From assembly GCA_029207755.1 (NCBI GenBank), contig JARCOQ010000002.1, forward strand, positions 62,001-126,000: a stretch of DNA of 64,000 nt, given 5' to 3'. The stretch comes from Chamaea fasciata (lineage: Eukaryota > Chordata > Aves > Passeriformes > Sylviidae). Below are positions 59,884-64,000 of the stretch, in pieces (within the stretch, counting starts at the first letter, position 1; each line of letters opens with the position of its first letter). The notes beneath the pieces are model-generated. The model did no database searches. It saw only the letters and a list, made by a program, of their open reading frames with translations, and was not told the DNA's origin. The position numbers were made by a program, and so were the translations under genes.

Positions 59884-62800
59884 CTGCGGCAGAGAGGGGA
59901 GGGAGGCGGTGAGGGACGCAGCCTGAGCTCCGTTGGAGCAGCCCAGCTCTCGGGCACCAAAGGAACGCTTACCTTCAGCTCCTCCTGCTTCCTGTAGTAG
60001 TACAGCATCATCTCTTTCTGCTCTTCATGACTGATCACAGGCTCCCGCCCCGGAGCTCCTTGTCCTTTCTGGAAGGGAAATTGTAAATGTTGCTGGTGGC
60101 ATTTGTGATACGAAGGAGAAGCTGCTCCAATTTAATAATGCATGCTTACTTTTTCAAACTTTTCAGTTTGCATTTCATCTGTTCTTTAAATACCTCTTCG
60201 TTGTACTTCACAAAAATACTATAGAGCAAGAAATAGCAACTGCAGTATGTAAACGACAGGCTAAGGAATCACTAAAGAAAAACTCAAGGTATAATCTATT
60301 CAAACCTTAAAACAGGTGTACAGTTTTAAGATGCTCAGGCTGGAACTAATCTAATCCATTTTATACTCCTATGGATAGTTCTCTTCCACAGAGAACAGAC
60401 AACCAAGGGTGAGGAACTTGTAGAGCAATCTGCCAGCAATACTCACTTTCTGGATCTTGACAATGATGGTTGTTTTCTCATTTTTGCCTACATAGTCAGA
60501 GAGCAACTTTGTTTCTTCCAACTGCTTTCCTGCCCACCATAACTGTGCTTCCGATTCTTTTATAACTTCAAGTCCAGCCTGTAACAAAATAAACCAGGTG
60601 AAGAGTTGGGTTTGTTGTTTCTTGCTTTTTTTTTTTTCAAAACCATATTTTTTTCCTGAGGAAATAAAAATCTTTCTGGAATTCCTAACATGAAGTGTAA
60701 TTTTACACTCTAGTTCTACATCTTTCTCCTCACAGTCATCTATGGCATTTTCATTTATATTCCATTCAATCTTAATCTAATATAAACACTTTGGGCAACA
60801 AACTCTCCATATTGGAGGAAACAACCTCCACTGGTAAGACGAAGAACAGCACAGCCCATGTTTCACCCAGGACTACATATAACGGGAATACATTACTCCA
60901 TACATGAGTTCCTGACAAGTCTTCTTTATCTTCGAACTCCATCCTGACTGGATCGTGTGGAGGCAGTCCCATTGGATACACAATCATCACAGCCCCTCGG
61001 AGCTGCTCCAAGGCATCTTTCACCGTCTCCATATTAACACACACATTGGCCTGAACTTGTTTCTGGAATACAGACAGGGGTCACTGGCAATACAAGCAAA
61101 CCTGCAGAAAGACTTCGTTTTGTGGCCAGTTCAGAGGTTGAGCGATGGGAAATCTGAGCAGAGTTAACAGGCTGCACAAAGATATTAGGAGGGCAAATTT
61201 CCTCATGGGAATACTGACTTGTAGTCAGTATATTAGTGTTTGTTAATAAACCTATCTTTATACCTTTGGAGTTTGAGCCTGCTTTGCTTTCTCCTAATCC
61301 CGTCTCACAGCAGAAAAAGAGTAAATGATTCTGGGAGACACTCAAACCACTACACTAATTCTGAGAAATGGGAATTGGCGAAGGTGAAGCTGCTACATGA
61401 ATACACTTCTCACCTCTGGCCCCTCTGTTTACCCTGCTTACCTGGGCTGGGGGAGGAAACAAAAAAGGGAGATAGATCTTCACTAAACTGCAGGAGACAA
61501 CTGCCTTTGGAACACAGGACTCAAACCAGGACACATACGACCACAGAGGCCAGACAGCGATGCTTTGACTCCAAGCACACATAATTCATGAACGTGATTT
61601 AAGCCAGCAAAATTAAAGTGAAAAATGGAGAAGGGATTCAAAACGTGAGAAAAAAAATAGAGCACATGCGAGCAGAAGTGTAAAGCTTGGCAAACTGCAC
61701 AGCTCATGTAGAGATCTGTAAGAACAAGTACTTGAGATCATTCCAAACGCTGTTGCAAGGATAAAGCAGAAGTATGACACATCTGGAAGAAAAGAAATAA
61801 AGGTCTTCCCTACAGCTTTAACAGGTTCTTAAGTACTAAGGTAAGAGAATGTTGCCCCCTTGTGGACATTCTTGATCTGGTTAACTGGGCAGGACAACCT
61901 CAAAATCCACGGGCACATCTCTTCTTTTTCGTCATTATAAAGTGGTGAACCAAACAAACCACTTCCCAAACTATCCTTAACTCCATTCATAAATATTACT
62001 AAATTTGTGTTCCAAAGTCATACAAAAGCTGAAATACAACACAGAGCACCTACAGATTTGGCAACATGAATCTAAATGCCCCAGAGCACCGTCCCATCAG
62101 GGCAAACCTTGTACTTGTCTTTGAAAACACATACTCAGCAGGACTAAGCACGAGTCCAAGTGCTTGCCAAACCGAGGCCTAAGCCCTGCTCCATCCCTGA
62201 AGTGTTCAAGGCCAGGCTGGGCTGAGCTCTGAGCAGCCTGGTCTAGTGGCAGGTGTCCCTGCTCATAGCACTGGGGTGGGGCTGGATGAGCTTTAAGGTC
62301 CCTTTCGAACCAAACCATCTGTGATAATCTAAGAGATTAGAACACATTTTTCAATTCATTACACATAAAAGTCAAAAGGCTTCATTAATTCCAAGAACAG
62401 CACAGAATTCAGTTAATTTTTCACCAGAAAGCATGACAAGCATTCACCCAAAGAACACATCAATAGCAAATTGCAAGGATAAAACTGAATGTGATTTCAA
62501 CATGGGCTTGGCCGTCAGCATTCCCCTGGAGTTTAGTATCTGATTCCTTAACCTTTTGAATCACTTGCCAGAAGCCTTAAGGAAAATCATTAACCAAAAC
62601 ATCAGGTTTTATTAGACTATTTACAGCACTTCATGGCATTTCTCAACATCTGTCATCCCTTGCACTGAAAAAAGTCTGATTTTATTTAAGATGCTGAACT
62701 CCACAGCACTTATTAGGAAAGCCCTACACAACGCTTGAGGAAACTTACCTTAGAGATTAATGCCTTGGCTTCTTCTATTGTCTTCTTTATCACTTGCTGC

Positions 62801-64000
62801 ATTTTTTCATTTGGAGCTAAAAGTAAGACATATTTCATAGTCTACACTTATTGTAAAGAAACCGAGCACACATCCTGTCCAGAGCAAATGAAACAGTATC
62901 AAATCATAAAGCAGGAGAAACACCTCTAAGCTGCAGCCTATGTACCAGAGAGATGGTTCATTCCTGTATTTCTCACTAACTTAAGAAACAAGCAGCATTT
63001 TTCATGGGACAAACAAACTTCCTTTTCCCAATGACATGTGACTGGTATTTGCCCCATCCCTGGAAGTGTTCCAGGTTGGACAGGGCTTGGAGCCATGTGG
63101 TCTAGTGGAAGGTGTCCTTGCCCATGGCAGGGGAGGGGAAGTGGATGAGCTTTAAGGGCCTTTCCAACCCAAACTACTCTGTGATTCCATGACTCTACGA
63201 TCTGGAACTTCATTTAGGACAAAGGTCCTCAGTAGAAAGCAACAACAATAATCCCATACCCTCCACAATAAACCAAAGCTCCTTCCCTGCAGGACTGTTG
63301 TGGACTGTACTGGTAGGTGTGCTTTAAAACTGGGCGTAACAACTTGCAGATTTTTGACTTTTCTAATTAAAACCTCAATCCAGCAGTGAAGACAGTTTTG
63401 CTAATACACTGTACGTTTCACCTCACACTTATCTATTTTAATTGCTATAAAAACCTGTCCTCAAAAACAAAAATCCACTTAAAGCATACAGATTCCCAGT
63501 TTATGTCCCACTTGAGTGCATCATTTGATAGTACTTGGTTTGGCTTACGTACACACCCTGTATAATGTTCTAACTTTGTCAATATCACAAGGCTGTCCTC
63601 ACACTTATGAACACATGCTCAGTGAATCTGAGTCCCAGTTGGTGAGAAAAAAGGAGAAGTGTTAGAAAAACGACCTGTAAATGTATCTTGGAGTCCACAG
63701 GGAAAACCAGTTCTCAAGTGTACATTTACAAATGGGGAGAGTAAACTAAACTGGAACAGTCAAACTTGCTCCTGTGGTGACTGTTTATGTGCTGAAGAGA
63801 GATACTGCACTTCAGGCTTGTTAATCAGCATTACCCCAGATTCTAACCCAAGACAGAATTCCTGTGTGTGGAACTTACAGTTTGGCCAACTTATCCCAGA
63901 ATTTGGGATTTGTTGTTCCCTGTCATATTATGTATTGTCTGTGTCTGAAGGGAAAGAGACAAGCATTGACATTTGACTTACCAAATCCATTTCTTCGCCC
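59773..64000 (-). CDS. CFAP298: CFAP298 (C21orf59/Kurly), C-terminal exons, runs off the right edge
   Basis: CFAP298 is a small cytoplasmic protein needed for dynein-arm assembly and motile-cilia polarity; human loss causes primary ciliary dyskinesia. Recognised exons in transcript order: 63982-64000 (partial), 62749-62816, 60904-61062, 60447-60578, 59973-60068 and 59773-59883. Together they give about 194 codons and the stop TGA at 59773-59775. Conserved segments include LRGAVMIVYPMGLPPHDPVR, SDYVGKNEKTTIIVKIQK and the C-terminal LKRQFHGVKDIKWGPR. Every junction is GT-AG and phases match, with no lesion. The N-terminal exons lie beyond 64000. The gene converges on EVA1C, as in human. Confidence 0.95.
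59973..60068 (-). CDS. CFAP298: CFAP298 penultimate exon
   Basis: Exactly 32 codons: KGQGAPGREPVISHEEQKEM then MLYYYRKQEELK, matching human. The acceptor TTCCAG ends at 60069 and the donor GTAAGC starts at 59972. The intron to the last exon is only 89 bases. Confidence 0.95.
60069..60903 (-). other. CFAP298 introns 60069-60446 and 60579-60903
   Basis: Short introns flanking the 60447-60578 exon. A 13-base T tract lies near 60627-60639. No other element seen. Confidence 0.6.
60447..60578 (-). CDS. CFAP298: CFAP298 internal exon
   Basis: Exactly 44 codons: AGLEVIKESEAQLWWAGKQL, then EETKLLSDYVGKNEKTTIIV and KIQK. The acceptor GTTACAG ends at 60579 and the donor GTGAGT starts at 60446. Confidence 0.95.
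60904..61062 (-). CDS. CFAP298: CFAP298 internal exon
   Basis: Exactly 53 codons: KQVQANVCVNMETVKDALEQ, LRGAVMIVYPMGLPPHDPVR and MEFEDKEDLSGTH. The acceptor ATTCCAG ends at 61063 and the donor GTATGG starts at 60903. Confidence 0.95.
61063..62748 (-). other. CFAP298 intron, 1.7 kb
   Basis: Contains one CR1 3' end (62185-62330). I see nothing else recognisable. Confidence 0.6.
62185..62330 (+). mobile_element. CR1 LINE 3' end in CFAP298 intron
   Basis: AAGTGTTCAAGGCCAGGCTG, CTGAGCAGCCTGGTCTAGTG, a GCAGGTGTCCCTGCTCATAG block, then TGAGCTTTAAGGTCCCTTTC. It lies antisense to the gene. Confidence 0.9.
62749..62816 (-). CDS. CFAP298: CFAP298 internal exon
   Basis: Reads (A)PNEKMQQVIKKTIEEAKAL then ISK, with the Ala codon split across the upstream junction. 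The acceptor CTTTTAG ends at 62817 and the donor GTAAGT starts at 62748. Confidence 0.94.
62817..63981 (-). other. CFAP298 intron, 1.2 kb
   Basis: Contains one CR1 3' end (63050-63204). A plus-strand open frame at 63659-63976 overlaps the intron's 5' part and shows no recognisable protein. Confidence 0.6.
63050..63204 (+). mobile_element. CR1 LINE 3' end in CFAP298 intron
   Basis: GCCCCATCCCTGGAAGTGTT, GTGGTCTAGTGGAAGGTGTC, TTGCCCATGGCAGGGGAGG, GGCCTTTCCAACCCAAACTA and a tail CTGTGATTCCATGACTCTA. It is among the least diverged CR1 pieces in this window. Confidence 0.92.
63982..64000 (-). CDS. CFAP298: CFAP298 exon, 3' end only
   Basis: The last 19 bases of the window read GRRNGF plus one base of the split Ala codon, matching human IGRRNGQAP. 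The donor GTAAGT starts at 63981. The rest lies outside the window. Confidence 0.8.

Noticed and set aside
1..64000. CRISPR array, tRNA, rRNA, bacterial operon or provirus
   Set aside because: No regularly spaced repeats, no cloverleaf with A/B boxes that I could see, and no retroviral LTR pair or gag/pol-like frame. The window is ordinary avian genomic DNA in these respects.

Overview
This is an avian nuclear genome window. The evidence is CR1 LINE 3' ends scattered through it, split vertebrate genes with GT-AG introns, two CpG-rich promoter regions, and a gene order matching human 21q22.11 (URB1 - EVA1C - CFAP298). Gene names come from recognising conserved protein segments from memory. No database search was possible, and the species cannot be told from the sequence.

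Layout. (1) Positions 2464-14736, minus strand: the 5' half of the URB1 locus (nucleolar 60S ribosome-assembly factor). Eleven exon-like blocks keep GT-AG junctions, but six of them change reading frame inside the homologous region. About a third of the expected N-terminal half, between the blocks at 9000-9096 and 7779-7899, cannot be found. I read it as a decaying or mis-assembled copy. (2) 14765-23541: intergenic, with CR1 relics, a (CA)/(GT) inverted microsatellite, a 44-base T tract and the CpG-rich EVA1C promoter. (3) 23542-55039, plus strand: complete EVA1C in eight coding exons, 438 codons, no lesion. It encodes a signal peptide, two SUEL-type lectin domains, one membrane span, an acidic cytoplasmic tail and the conserved EVA-1 C-terminal motif. 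(4) 55155-59642: tail-to-tail intergenic spacer. (5) 59773-64000 and beyond, minus strand: CFAP298 (C21orf59/Kurly), five complete coding exons plus 19 bases of a sixth, all in frame.

The genes do not form a pathway; they are an old vertebrate syntenic block. URB1 and EVA1C diverge from CpG-rich starts about 8.8 kb apart, and EVA1C and CFAP298 converge. The strongest observation is the contrast between URB1 (six apparent frame breaks in about 1.5 kb of exon) and its two neighbours (none in about 1.9 kb). Smaller observations are a start-stop upstream ORF just before the EVA1C start, a GC minisatellite rich in NotI sites in URB1 intron 1, an unexplained coding-like ORF in EVA1C intron 1, and several transcription-factor motif clusters that may be conserved noncoding elements.
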